Shown here: one piece after another, positions 1 through 11,533 of the stretch
Numbering within the stretch: the first letter of the stretch is position 1
Layout: each line of letters begins with the position of its first letter
Origin: Hirudinaria manillensis
Taxonomy: Eukaryota; Annelida; Clitellata; Hirudinida; Hirudinidae
Reading direction: 5' to 3'
NCBI GenBank assembly: GCA_034509925.1
Contig: CM067536.1
Location: forward strand, 5,527,501-5,591,500
Length of the DNA stretch: 64,000 bases
Notes under the pieces: generated by a model
What the model was told of the DNA's origin: nothing
The model's database searches: none
Seen by the model: only the letters and a program-made list of their open reading frames with translations
Position numbers and translations under genes: made by a program

Positions 1-597
1 TTCAGAATAATTGAATATATGTTCTCATTTCTCAGAATATATTTAAATAATAATAATTTAAAGAACATATTACTGAATTTCTATATCGTCAACAAAAACA
101 ACAACAACAACACAAGCAAAATACGATCTCAGATTGCGAATAAACACATCACAGATGATGTGGAATCGCTAAAAAAGACAATCGATGCTGTTGCTTCTCT
201 GAACGCCATCTTTGATTGTACGGATTCCCATTAAGCACGGGCGGAACGTGTTTCTTACTAATTGAATTCTCATTAAAAAGAAATGGATTTTTCATGGAAA
301 TGACATTTTTTCGAGTACTCTTTCAAGCTAAGGTCGAGTGTGACGTTATTAAAGCAAAATAAGAAATGTTGACCATTAACCAAAAGATATTACTATTATA
401 TTAATAATATTTTTTAATAACTAATATGGTAGTAATATTTTTTCAATAAATTGCTCGAAATAAATTCCCCTGGTTTAAAAATTTCGTTTAAAGTCATTAG
501 CAATTTTGAGCAATCATTTGATCGTACAAGTTTCAGGCGTAAGTGGTTTGAAAGTAAAGTAATTTATGGCTTGTAAATTTTACCCATTTCGGCAGTG

Positions 598-653
598 ATA
601 ATGATGATGATGACGGCGATGACGACGACGACGATGATGATGATGATGATCTT
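598..653. repeat. (GAT/GAC)n microsatellite
   Basis: Imperfect GAT/GAC triplet repeat of about 55 bp. The same motif recurs throughout the window. Confidence 0.85.
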
Positions 654-1929
654 CAAAATCATCAGTTATTCCTCTCGGCTGATGTTTTCGCTCTAAGAGG
701 ATTCCTAGGCACACCCCTGCAAGCATCACTTCACAAATGTGCTGAGTCTTGAACAAATAGATTTCTCGACCTTAGGACATTTTCACACCAAATCCTCTCT
801 TGAGATCTTCTCTCACTGCTTTCGCTTTCCGTTGGGTTTTTCCCGCGATAACTTTTTGTGTCTCCACGGAGTTGGAATTCTTTTTTTTTTCTGGCTTCTT
901 TAATTGTTTCCCTCTTCAAGAGAACGTCAGTTCCATTCAACGTCTGCATTTTTTTCCCCGCGAAAACGACTTCTGCCAGGTCTCTGACCTCGATGCAACG
1001 AAGTGCATACTTTGTAAAATTTTGATGAGTTGATTTCAAGATTTGTTTTTTTTTTATTATTTCAATATATGTTTTAATTCACGCATAATTTATCGGCAGA
1101 ACAGCTTAATACAAATCATTTTTTTGTGATATATTAATAGCTTAATATTTAATGTGTATAATAAATCGATGACCTATTAAGATCACACTGCAGATATACA
1201 GAGATTAGCATCACCTGCTCTCACATGACTCGTGGTTTCTTAACCTTTGCCAGTGTTGTCATCATTTGGATTCTTAAAAATATCTTGCGGTGATGATAGT
1301 TATTATTCAGGTTGTTGTTGTTGTTTTTGTTGTTATATAATTATTTAATTCCTCGATAAATTGTTCTCTCCAGCGAAACATTTCTTGTAAAAGATAAGAA
1401 TGATTAAAGCAAAGCATGTTGTGACAGCAACGCGTGTAATGTCTTGCGAAACAATCGTGGCTTATGGAAATCAGGTTTTCATTCGCTCCATTTGCATCAC
1501 ATTGCTTCGTACTTCGCAGTGGATTTCAGAGAAGGAGGAGGATATTATTTCGACTTTTATACGTTTATTGCATTCTATATGCTTGTACATTCAAAATTCT
1601 TATTTATATTCTTATCCATAAGTATTCGGTTTTTCATTTTTGGCATTTTTGTCTTTCTCCGGTGACTTTTGATTTCTACCACGATTTGTAGTCTGAGCGG
1701 AAATATTTTTATCACGAATTCAAATTCATTTATTATTCATTTATTAATGAAAATGTTGGAAATTATGAAATTATGAATTCATTCAGAAATTTAAATCCTT
1801 CTTGAGATTAAAGAAAAAAACTTCTCAAACAAACTGAAATTGAATCTCGGCTTCTTTTCACACTTTTTTTTATTCTAATCCTCGGTTTTTGGCATTACCT
1901 TGTGAATTCAGTCAATATAAGGATAAAAG

Positions 1930-2042
1930 GATGGATGGATAGATAGATGAATGAATGAATGAACGAACGAATGAACGAACGAACGAATGAATGAATGAAT
2001 GAATGAATAAATAAATAAATAGATTAATGAATAGATGGATGG
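1930..2042. repeat. (GAAT)n/(GGAT)n tetranucleotide repeat
   Basis: About 110 bp of imperfect tetranucleotides running through GGAT, TAGA, GAAT, GAAC and AAAT variants, with the GAAT/GAAC core in the middle. Confidence 0.85.
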
Positions 2043-2334
2043 AATAGCAAATGTGTGCCTTGAACTGTTGAAGAAGTGGGGTTGAATTTGATTGGGTGTT
2101 GACGAATTGGGTGCTCTTTCTAAGTTAATTACAGGTGCAAGTTCATAGCTTTTTTAATTTTTTAATATTTTTTAAAAGTGCCTCAATATCTCTTTATTTT
2201 TTAAGTTTTTATTTATTTTCTTGTAAACGTTGTTAAATTATTGCAGTATTTCTGAGTAATTCAAATGTCCGATTCGTTGCTAATAGTTTCACAAAATTAA
2301 TTTCAGTCTTAACCAATTAAAAGCGCCATCGCAA

Positions 2335-2401
<67 letters not shown>

Positions 2402-2403
2402 TA
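2335..2403. repeat. (AAT)n microsatellite
   Basis: Near-perfect AAT triplets for about 65 bp, followed by imperfect AAT/ACA triplets. Confidence 0.9.
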
Positions 2404-2895
2404 ATAACAATAACAATAGTAATAATAACACCAACTATATATTAATATAAATATTCTTATTATATTATTATTAAATTAATAATAAATCGCAAAAAAATTG
2501 AAGTTTTAAAATCTTGTACTGTAAAGTAATGTTTTTTAAAACTGAAATTCCAGCCTCAGGCGATGGCTTTGGAAGTGTTCTTTTACATTTTCAAGAAGAA
2601 TTAATTTGCCATTAGACAAGTTTTTTCTTCGAAAAGTCATTCGAAATTATTTAATTTTTATACTTTCTGTGGAATAAATATTAAATAAACAATGAATTTA
2701 AATTAATATGTAGAACGTGTCGTCGATGGAGTTGGTTAATCTTATTTAAAATAAATTTTCCCTCAAATTCATTTAATTCAAAAAAGACATTTTATTTCCT
2801 TTCGTATAAAAACTCTGAATACGTGATTCACATTTAAATATAAATATAATAAATGTAATGAAATATAGATTTAAATCTAACTTTTCCACCCACAG

Positions 2896-5800
2896 GAAGC
2901 ATTCAGCAGCTCCTTGTATTCTCCTGCCATCGAACACGTCGCACCGGCGACAGTCGCCGAAGCAGCCATGGCGGCCAGCAGACGAAAGAAAGCGGCTCTG
3001 AACGCTGCCGAAGAACTTGACAGGAAGTTGACTCCTGCCCAGTGGAAAGTTTTGACGGCTTACTGGGAGCACAAGACGTTCAGGAAGTGTAGGGTCCTTG
3101 GCTTCGTGTTGTCGACCCTGGCATTGGTCACCATGTCTGTGTCCTTTCTCAGTACCCATTGGGTCACTGATCTTGGTAATTTATAATTCTGATTCTCAGA
3201 AGTTCTTCCCATTTTAAAATTAAATTTAAAAAATGTTATTCTCTTATATTCTATTCTTTATGGTATAAACATACATACTTTGGATCGTGAATCTTTATAT
3301 TAACCATTAATCAATTAACCAACAGATAATAATAACAACAATAATAGTAATAATAATAATAATAACAATAACAATAATAAATTATTACAATTATAATTTA
3401 ATAATAATTATAATAATTAATAAGTTAAATACTACTACTACTAATAATAATAAATATTTTAATTGTAATTATCATTAATTATTAACATTTTCATTAAATA
3501 TAATCAGTGAAAATTAAATTGTATTTTATATGACTCAGATCACAAAGATTTTGGTCACTCAAAGTTCGGACTGTGGAAAGTTTGTTCCATCCAGCACGAC
3601 AACTGTTCAAGTCACCATCTACAGTTTGATGGTATCGGTTGATAATTATTAATTTACTAATTAATTAATCTTATTAATTAATTAATCTTATTAATCATTT
3701 TCCTTGTTAAATAAACATAATAATTTATTATTTAAAAACTCATTTGAATGTGTCGCAGAAATTCATGCAGAATATTAAGAAATGCAGAACTTAAAACTGA
3801 ACTTAAAATCTCTCGCGAGAAACGAAATGTTCACATATCTTGAGAGGATGAAGATGAGGATGAAGATGACGATGACGATGATGATGAGGATGACGATGAC
3901 GATGATGATGAGGATGGCTCTCATGAAATATTTCGCAATTTCCCGTTTGTTATTCCGAGGAGGAGAACGATGTCGCCGAATATGATGATGATTTTGATAG
4001 TGATACCAGTGATATCAATGATGATAGTTTTGATAATGATGATGATGATGATTTCAGTGGTAATGATTTTGATAGGGATGATGACATTTATAATGATAAT
4101 GATTTTGATGATGACGATGACAACGACGATGATGATGATGATGTCAATGGAGGTGTTGGTACTGTTTATGACGACGGTGATAATGATGAATATGACAATG
4201 ATGACGATGACGACCACGATGATGAACACAGTAATATAATTGCAGGTCGTCGCATAGCGGTCATTTGCCTGGCATCTTTTCCGATTGTCTTCGACGCCGT
4301 GTCCCTGGTACTGATATTCTGCGGCATGTGCGCCTCGAATCTGCCAAAGAAGATCTATTATTACCATTCTGCCGGTGAAATACATCTCTTGTGTGGTTGG
4401 TTCAACAGTCCTTGCTTGCTGTAGAAATAATTAGGATTTTTTATTTTTAGTATTTAGTTTTTAAATAAAATTCTAATTTTGAGTTTTAATTATTTATTAT
4501 TAATTATATAATTATTTATGATTTATTATTTAATTATTTATTATTAATTATTTACTTATTATTTATTGTGTAGTTTTCTGGTGTTTTACAGGAATCACTT
4601 TAACTTGAGAGTTGGTTTAAATTGAAATCCCACAGAAATTGGTTTCAGTTTAAAAAAAAAATTATCGGACTATTTCAAAATAAAAATATTTAAAAGAAAA
4701 ATCTGGATTTAATAATAAAAAACTAATTTGATAAACAGTTTTGCATAAAAGATCCATTTTATTCGGTAACATCCTAAATTTACAATTGGAGTATTTTAAT
4801 TGTGAATTACGTTAACAGTATTAAGGTAATTGTACTAAAGGGATGTACCGAGTGATAATACCAGTACGAAATGAGTGATGACAGCGTTGTTTCAATGATT
4901 ATAACTGAATAATGATGCCTGTATGATGAGGTCTGAATGATGATTACTAACTGATGATACCTGTATTATGAATCAGGTGAGCATTTGTTTCTAACGATCA
5001 CGGCGATCCAATTTAGGAGGTCGTTAACTGAAATAATTAACAGCAGATTATGGCGATGATGATGGTGATGACCACGGCGATGACGATGATGATAATGATG
5101 ACGATTGTCAGCATACATAAAAGTAATGGTGACATCTATAATGATGATTTGATGCCGAAGTTAATGGTGATAATGAAAATGGCATTGAAGATACCGCTGA
5201 TGTCATGTTTACAATGCTGATAAGAGTAGAGTAGGAGTTGGATGAGCAAGAAACCAAAGTCGTGTAATCCCCATTATTATTATTATTATTATTATTTTTT
5301 TTTTTATTTTTATTATTATTACTATTATTTTTTTTTAAATTTTTATGTCAGAGTGGCATGTAATCATGTTTTAATCTGAAATAATAATAAATTTACTTTA
5401 ATATCATAAATAATTTAAACGAAAAATAAAAACAGGACATTTTTATAGATACTTTAGAAAGGGTGCAACACCGGTTCACCCTGCAAAACTTGCAGGAATT
5501 TAGTTTATGAAGAGAGATTGAAAAAACTGGGGCTGCCATCGCTGGTATTTAGAAGAAAAAGGGCCGATTTGATCTTACTATTTAACATCACCAAAGGATC
5601 TGCACAGAATGCATGGGGCCCTAGACTCATGCTATGTCCAGATGAGAGGACAAGAGGTCACGACTAGAAGCTGGCAACAGGAGTGGCACATAAAGACTTG
5701 AGAAAATTTTTCTTTAGCAACAGAATCGTGGAGAGTTGGAACAAGCTTCGGAGATTGTAAATATTTGATTAGTTAGAGAGCGATGTACATAGTTTGTTAG

Positions 5801-8800
5801 TTTTTGTTGAAAGTTTTATGTTTTTGTTCAAGGCGAGGGGTTCGCCCGTGCCTTATGTAATAATAATTTATCCATTTTTCGTTGATGTATTCCAAGCAAT
5901 AATTTCACTTATTTGTCTAAGAAATATTCAATTGAAAATATTAAATTTTAAATAATTAGAATAACTTGAGTGAAATGTTACATTCAAAACATTTATATTT
6001 CAACAATTAGACTGAAATATTGATTGGAAATTTCAAGAACCGCGGAGGAAAGTTCATTAAAATTGAAAGTAAATTTATTTATTTATTTAAAAATTTCAAC
6101 TTAAATGCGTGAGGCTTTGAAAGATGTCAATTTCAGATAAGATCTGTTCAAACTAGCATTTTGTAAAAAAAAACCGAGCAATTTAAATTTAAATGAGTTT
6201 AATGTTTAAATAAAAATAGAAAAATGAATTTGAATACTTATTAGAATTATTTATTAATAACTTCAAACAATTCAAACAAGATAATAATTTAAAATAAATT
6301 GATTTTAATTCCTGTGAAACTATAAATAATGTTGAGTACGTGGAAGTTCTTAATGAAGATCCTTTTAAAAATAATTAAACAAATTATCACTTAATTAATG
6401 TCTTTTAGAAATATTATGTTTATAAAATTATATGTTAAATTTAAATGCCATAATATTTCTAGAATTAATTGATCTGAAATTCATTTAAATTATAAAAATA
6501 GATGTAGATATTTATAGTTTTAACATCCGTATCAAAGTGGCACAATCGTCACTTACGATTAACTTGACAAGTTTTAATTTTAAGATAGTTTGTACAATAT
6601 TAATAATATAAATTTTGAGTTATAAATATAATATTAAAGTTATAATATCGTATTAACATAATATAATCATAATTATTATTTATTATTGTTTTAATATTAG
6701 AATAATATTATTATGTTAAGATATACCAAGAAATGAAAATGCTAATATTATAATCACAAGAAATCATACGCGTTTTCTAAGACCGTGTCTCAGCATCTGC
6801 CAAACCTTTAAACCCATTTGTTCTTTTAGTTTTTCTCACGCAATAATTTCGACCATAATTTCCTGGATAAACAGGCGTGCAAGAAACAAAGGTGTTTTAA
6901 TAATAAACTCTATATTCTCCAGTCTCCATATTCGTCATCGGTGTCATCATCAGAAATGATAACAGAAAGATTTATTGCTTTCTGGATGTTAATCACCATT
7001 TTCATCTTCGTCGTCGTCGTCAATGTTTGCAAATCGTTTGAATGATTTGAACTTATTTCGATTCTGCTTTTATTATTATTTCCGTTATTTCCACAATGTG
7101 TTATTTCCACGGGGTCTTAGGAATGTTATAGCCATTGGAAGAGGCCACTCCAGGATAAATTGTATTTTATTTTATTTTGTTTATTTTACAATACATTTTT
7201 TTGATGACGACGACGACGATTACAATTACAATTAGAATTGAATGCATTTCAAATTTGGCTGCAACGCATGGCACGGAAACTTCTTAAAAACGAAAGGCCA
7301 CTTTCTCCATGCATCTTGGAAGTCTGCTTTGTGGAAGCCAATTGGTGTCTGTGTTTGGAAGAAGTTGTCCTAGTTTGTGGTGCCCTGTTCTTATCTATGT
7401 TCGTTTTTCTTTATTTATACTAATTAGCCACTAATTAGTAGCTGTGCCCGGCCACGCGTTGTCGTGGCTCAACCTGATTAAATTGAAAAGAAAGAAATTT
7501 AGTGCACATTTTAGATTATGTTTATTTTTATAATTTCACAATGCAATGTGGGTACAGGATATTTTTTTTAGTTGTTCCATTCTCTGTATAAATATAGAGA
7601 TTGTCAGGTTTGGCGACTCTAGAACGCGCAACATATAATTGTCCATGCGAGAAGCAATCCATGCCTGGATCTAAACTACAAAATTCTAAAGATTGTCCCT
7701 GAGCTTTGTTTATTGTGATTGCAAACGCCAATCGAATTGGGAATTGTAATCTCTTAAATTGAAATGGCACAATCGTTGGAATGATAGGAATGAAGATGTT
7801 TTCACCTTTCATAGGTCCTGTCAAGGTCACCTGCTTCTAAGACATTAATGTTTTTATTGCAAGACGCAAGACGTTGCAAAGCTTTGGTAGGATGATATCT
7901 CTCAACATGATAATCGGCAATCCGACTTTCAATTGCAGTATTGCAATATTGCAATTGCAATTGCAGTACGTGCGGTGGCATGCCTATCAAATCGAGTGAA
8001 TTCAAAAATTCATTTATGTATTTATTTATAATTTTTATTATAACCCTTTGTATAATCAAACAATAATGCCTTTTTGAAATGAATTTATAGAGTTGGACGA
8101 TTAAACAAAATCAGATGAAATAAAATGAATTTCGAAATCCAATTCCACAGCCATTAGTTGCATCCTGGCATTAGTTTGCTACTTATACTTCATCGAGGAG
8201 GCCTCAGTGACCATCCTCGCTTCCTCCTCAATCAGCCACTCAGCAACCACTCACATCCCAACACTTTCCATTTCTCAAGGGGTAAACTTCAACTACAAAA
8301 GCAGCGAAAGACTTGAACCGATCAATCTTTTGACGAAAATCAACCAAAAGATCAAACAGCTCGGCATTTCGAAGACTACCCTGAACAACAATGGCAACAA
8401 CAACAAAAGCAGCAACAGTCTGGGATTTAGCTATTTTACGATGATTGCCTCCTGTTTACTGCTCCTGGGAGCGTGGTTGTGCATGTGTGCGGACGAATTA
8501 CTCAAGAGTTTGGTCAACTGCAAACTCAGGAAAATCAAGAGACGCCAGTGCGTCACTGACGGCCAGCTACGACAGCGTCGTCATGAAGAGCACCAACAAC
8601 AACAGCAACAACATTCGCAACAACAGCTACTCCTACAGCAGCAGATGCTACAGGATCAACTAAACCAACAGCAGATACAGTTGCAGCTGTTGCAACTCTC
8701 TCATCAGCAACAGCTCCTCAACATGCAACAACAACCGCTGCTAGGCAACGCCACGACGCCATTGCAGTTCGTCATGTCCGAACAACAGCCTCAACAATTT

Positions 8801-8848
8801 ATGCAACATCTCGTCCAAAACAACTGGACTAATAATTTAAAATCATGA
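2896..8848 (+). CDS. Claudin/PMP22-type four-transmembrane protein, four exons recovered
   Basis: Exons 2896-3175, 3539-3631, 4246-4395 and 8151-8848; every junction is phase 1 with GT/AG borders. The first Met is at 2968 (382 residues), but the frame is open back to a strong acceptor at 2895, so an upstream exon is possible. Helix 1 contains VLGFVLSTLALVTMSVSFL. The next exon carries the first extracellular loop with GLW followed by two Cys, the W-GLW-C-C hallmark of claudins. Exon 3 holds helix 2 (IAVICLASFPIVF). Helix 3 spans the exon 3/4 junction, and helix 4 begins GFSYFTMIASCLLLL. The cytosolic tail, about 110 residues, is rich in Gln. Claudin-family proteins act in cell junctions or as channel-associated tetraspans; the specific role here is unknown. 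Intron 3 carries LINE and Helitron fragments. Confidence 0.82.
3310..3450. repeat. Imperfect AAT/ACT microsatellite in claudin intron 1
   Basis: Runs of AAT, ACA and ACT triplets between exons 1 and 2; no coding signal. Confidence 0.8.
3843..4225. repeat. Degenerate (GAT/GAC)n tract filling claudin intron 2
   Basis: Most of the intron between exons 2 and 3 is imperfect GAT/GAC repeat, ending only about 20 bp before the exon 3 acceptor. The open frames it produces on both strands (Met/Thr/Ile-rich) are repeat artefacts. Confidence 0.85.
5040..5130. repeat. Imperfect GAT repeat
   Basis: GAT/GAC triplets with interruptions, within the last claudin intron. Confidence 0.7.
5272..5340. repeat. 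(ATT)n microsatellite with T runs
   Basis: ATT triplets interrupted by two runs of about ten T. Confidence 0.85.
5450..5872 (+). mobile_element. 5'-truncated, decayed LINE 3' end (RT C-terminal part)
   Basis: Conceptual translation gives fragments typical of the extreme C-terminus of Jockey/CR1-like non-LTR reverse transcriptases: LERVQHRFT, then in the next frame YEERLKKLGLPSLVFRRKR, and RKFFFSNRIVESWNKL before a stop. At least one frameshift separates the blocks near 5507. A short 3' UTR follows and ends in TAATAATAA at about 5870. It is a dead 5'-truncated copy in claudin intron 3. The clade is inferred from the peptide style only. Confidence 0.78.
7437..8060 (-). mobile_element. Helitron 3' fragment (PIF1-like helicase end plus 3' terminus)
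   Basis: On the minus strand, 7830-7528 encodes a typical end of the Helitron Rep/helicase: FPIRLAFAITINKAQGQSLE, then CFSHGQLYVARSRV. An upstream block (about 8000-7970) reads SLDLIGMPPHVLQL in the family's expected order, but the roughly 40 residues usually between these blocks are missing or scrambled. Past the stop, a 6-bp stem hairpin (GCCACG/CGTGGC) and GGCCGGGCACAGCTA at 7440-7463 resemble the Helitron 3' terminus; the terminal bases read CTAC rather than the usual CTRR. It is a dead copy lying about 90 bp before the last claudin exon. Confidence 0.82.
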
Positions 8849-9539
8849 ATTTTGTTTGATTTAAAAAATAATAATAATATTCCATTCCATTTTTAGAATT
8901 TAGTTGCTTGAAAACCGACCACAGTTTTTCTAGAGTTTCCAAGTTTTGACTTGACTCGCATTTTGAACCGCCATCTATCGATCAAATTGAAGAAAGCAAT
9001 AATTTTGCAACATTAACAAGCAATGCCTAAGGGAGCCAAGCATTTCTTAAACCTTAAACAGTTTATATTGCGTCATTTGTACTTGAATTTTGATTTTTTT
9101 AACTTGAAAAACAAGACAAATCGGTTTCAACTTGTAATTCATTTGATCTTAGTGACATTTGCTTGCAACGTGGGGTCCAACATTATCGAGAAGTGTATCC
9201 TTATCAAGATTTTTGTAGAAAATTATTGGTTCACCTGAGTTTCAGTTTTCCACACGAGTCCTTCAATTGTTTGTTGTTTAATTCCCATTGTTAGATGTTA
9301 ACAATTGTTAACCAAAGTTTTGCATATGACATCTTCTGAATATTATTCATATTATTCGTGAAATAAAGGAAGGAGTTTTTACAATTAAATGACAAATTGA
9401 AAGAAAAGGAGACTGGAAATTGTTTCTGAGTAAACATTGCCCAAAACATTTTATGTAGACTTGCTTTCCTTCCAACCCACCTTTGCCAGTCCTAATTATT
9501 TAAATTAAGTTCTTGCAAATAATTATATTTTCATAATAT
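8849..9539. other. 3' flank of claudin-like gene
   Basis: AT-rich DNA without a supported gene. An AATAAA at 9362-9367 is a possible polyadenylation signal about 0.5 kb past the stop codon. Confidence 0.4.
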
Positions 9540-9834
9540 TGTTGGATCCCTAGATCCAATAAATTGAAGAATAATTAAAATTATATTGCCGATTAATTAA
9601 TTTAATAATTAATTAAATTTAGTGGCAATATAATTTGAGAATTAATTGGTGCTATTCAGACTCTTTGGTTAGGAACCTTGACAAATGGATTTATCTCGGA
9701 AAGTAGAGCGAGAGTAATAGAAACAGCAGATTTCAAGACTTAATCAATTAAGCATTTTACATCTTCCAAGCCATCTGACAACTTTCAATAAACCTGCCCT
9801 TCTATAATTAGTTTGAGGACCCTGGGTTATTACA
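9540..9834 (+). repeat. 5' LTR of the SAP-repeat element
   Basis: 295 bp, TG...CA ends. It contains a perfect 12-bp inverted repeat (9579-9590 with 9624-9635) around an AT-rich palindromic core, and an AATAAA within CAATAAACC near its 3' end. Confidence 0.92.
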
Positions 9835-9835
9835 T

Positions 9836-9853
9836 TGGTGTCAGGAGTTGGAT
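9836..9853 (+). promoter_or_regulatory. Primer-binding site (tRNA-Leu type)
   Basis: TGGTGTCAGGAGTTGGAT starts 1 nt after the LTR. It resembles the complement of a tRNA-Leu 3' end and matches the Gypsy site at 17018-17035 at 17 of 18 bases. Confidence 0.75.
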
Positions 9854-9916
9854 TTAGAGTTAAAGGGTGTCCAAAAGTAACTAAGGTAGAAGCTTGTTTA
9901 GTTGAAAAGAAGAAGG

Positions 9917-11533
9917 ATGCCGAAGTACTTGGATGAATTGTACGTGCCTCGATTGAGACAAGAATTGAGAGATCGTGGCCTGGACTGCAAAGGCACGAGA
10001 GCTGAGATACGGGAGCGACTTGGGGCATGGCTGACAGAGAATGGCCATGACCCGGAGGAATACGAATTCGAGTCCGGATATAGTAAGTTTCTGAGAAAGT
10101 TAGAGGAGTGTAGGAGGAGTATTAGGGGCGATTTGAAAAACACAGCGGTTCCATGTCAGGATGTCTCACTGGTTTCAGGTAAAAACTCTACTGAGAAGAG
10201 TCCTGTTGGTTCTTTTGAATTCGAGTCCGAATATAGTAAGTGGCGGAAAAAGTTTGTAGAGAACTCTAGGAGGACTATTAGGGGCGATTTGGAAAACACA
10301 GCGATTCCATGTCAGGATGTCTCGCTGGTTTCGGGTGAAAACTCTACCGAGAAGAGTCCTGTTGGTTCTTTTGAATTCGAGTCCGAATATAGTAAGTGGC
10401 GGAGAAAGTTTGTAGAGAACTCTAGGAGGACTATTAGGGGCGATTTGGAAAACACAGCGATTCCATGTCAGGATGTCTCGCTGGTTTCGGGTGAAAACTC
10501 TACCGAGAAGAGTCCTGTTGGTTCTTTTGAATTCGAGTCCGAATATAGTAAGTGGCGGAGAAAGTTTGCAGAGAACTCTAGGAGGACTATTAGGGGCGAT
10601 TTGGAAAACACAGCGATTCCGCGTCAGGATGCCTCTTTGGTTTCTGGTGGAAACTCTACTGAGAAGAGTTCTGATGTTCCAAGTACCGTTTCTGGCAGCA
10701 TTGGGATGGAGTCATTAGAAGGCACATCCAACCACAGTGCGTGCGTGTCTCCAGAAACTCTGTGCTTGATGGCAGACTTAGAGAACTCGACGTTGGAGCC
10801 CATAGAGTTACCAGATCAGGTTGAGTCGTCAGCAGGACCCAGAGAGCTCACGGAGGTTTTAGTGGAGCAAGTGGAACTTTCGGAGGAGCCTGTGGGATTG
10901 CCGGTGGATCATGTGGAGTTGTTGGTGCAGCCCGAGGAGTTACTGATGAGTCACGTGGAGTTGCCGGTGGAGCGCACGGATTTGATGGTGGAACAAGTAG
11001 AGTCTACAGAACAGCCAATGGATTTCCCGACAGAGTCTGCGAAGTTATTAGTACCGCCCGAGGAGTCACCGATGAAGGACATTGAGTTACCAGTGAAGCA
11101 CACGAAGTTGATGGTGGAACAAGTAGAGTCTACAGAACGGCCCATGGATTTACCAGCTGATGTTTTGGCTCCATTGGAAATAACAGAAGGGAGTGCTCGG
11201 GATTTCGGGGGAGTGCCTAGCAAGGAAAATGGAGCAGGTGATCCTGTAGAGAGTCTGAGATCTGGCGGCATGGTGGAGCAGGAGGTTGAGCATGGAAATG
11301 GCGATGTTACACGACTGAAACTTGTGGGACGCAGAAGCAAAAGGGAGGAAACAGAAATCCCAGAAGATGGCAAAGCAAATGGATCTGGGATTTGCAGCCA
11401 TGAGATTGTTGGAAGATTGGATCCTATTCCTAGAGTAAAAATGAAAATGGGAATAGATGTCTGTTCGGGACGAACAGATTTAAGGAGGGGGCAGTGTTGG
11501 ATCCCTAGATCCAATAAATTGAAGAATAATTAA
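9917..11533 (+). CDS. SAP-domain protein with four tandem 51-52-residue repeats (retroelement ORF)
   Basis: 538 residues from the first ATG; the frame opens a little earlier without an ATG. Residues about 4-45 form a SAP-like helix-extension-helix (LDELYVPRLRQELRDRGLD) closely resembling the N-terminus of the neighbouring Gypsy gag. Then come four repeats, each opening with EFESxYSK and containing a basic stretch, a PCQDVSLVSG-like block and NSTEKS. The last 250 residues are acidic, with degenerate repeats around LMVEQVESTE and PVELP-like blocks. There is no capsid helix bundle, zinc knuckle or enzyme motif. The frame reads through the polypurine tract and stops inside the 3' LTR. SAP domains often bind AT-rich DNA; a targeting or packaging role here is inference. 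Confidence 0.85.
   Translation: MPKYLDELYVPRLRQELRDRGLDCKGTRAEIRERLGAWLTENGHDPEEYEFESGYSKFLRKLEECRRSIRGDLKNTAVPCQDVSLVSGKNSTEKSPVGSFEFESEYSKWRKKFVENSRRTIRGDLENTAIPCQDVSLVSGENSTEKSPVGSFEFESEYSKWRRKFVENSRRTIRGDLENTAIPCQDVSLVSGENSTEKSPVGSFEFESEYSKWRRKFAENSRRTIRGDLENTAIPRQDASLVSGGNSTEKSSDVPSTVSGSIGMESLEGTSNHSACVSPETLCLMADLENSTLEPIELPDQVESSAGPRELTEVLVEQVELSEEPVGLPVDHVELLVQPEELLMSHVELPVERTDLMVEQVESTEQPMDFPTESAKLLVPPEESPMKDIELPVKHTKLMVEQVESTERPMDLPADVLAPLEITEGSARDFGGVPSKENGAGDPVESLRSGGMVEQEVEHGNGDVTRLKLVGRRSKREETEIPEDGKANGSGICSHEIVGRLDPIPRVKMKMGIDVCSGRTDLRRGQCWIPRSNKLKNN
10064..10683 (+). repeat. Four tandem coding repeats of 153-156 bp
   Basis: GAATTCGAGTCC restarts at 10064, 10217, 10373 and 10529, i.e. 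periods of 153, 156 and 156 bp. Units 2 and 3 are nearly identical and the outer units more diverged, as expected if the array grew by recent internal duplication. Confidence 0.93.
11461..11494 (+). promoter_or_regulatory. Hairpin plus polypurine tract before the 3' LTR
   Basis: CTGTTCG-GGA-CGAACAG (11461-11477) is a perfect 7-bp stem with a 3-nt loop. The polypurine tract AAGGAGGGGG (11482-11491) follows, then CAG and the LTR. The same hairpin-polypurine block occurs in the Gypsy element and in the relic at 26048-26085. Confidence 0.85.

Larger units (their letters stand above)
1..2895. other. AT-rich non-coding DNA upstream of the claudin-like gene
   Basis: I find no supported exon here. 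Open frames are short and low in complexity. It holds several microsatellites, listed separately. Because the first recognised claudin exon begins at a good splice acceptor, a 5' exon of that gene may lie here or beyond the left edge, but I could not identify it. Confidence 0.5.

Noticed and set aside
19-234. 71-codon frame ending IDAVASLNAIFDCTDSH, considered as a last exon of an upstream gene
   Set aside because: No convincing acceptor, no recognisable domain, and an Asn-rich AT-biased start.
10951-11514. 187-codon minus-strand frame in the SAP element
   Set aside because: It is a shadow of the repetitive SAP-protein ORF on the plus strand.
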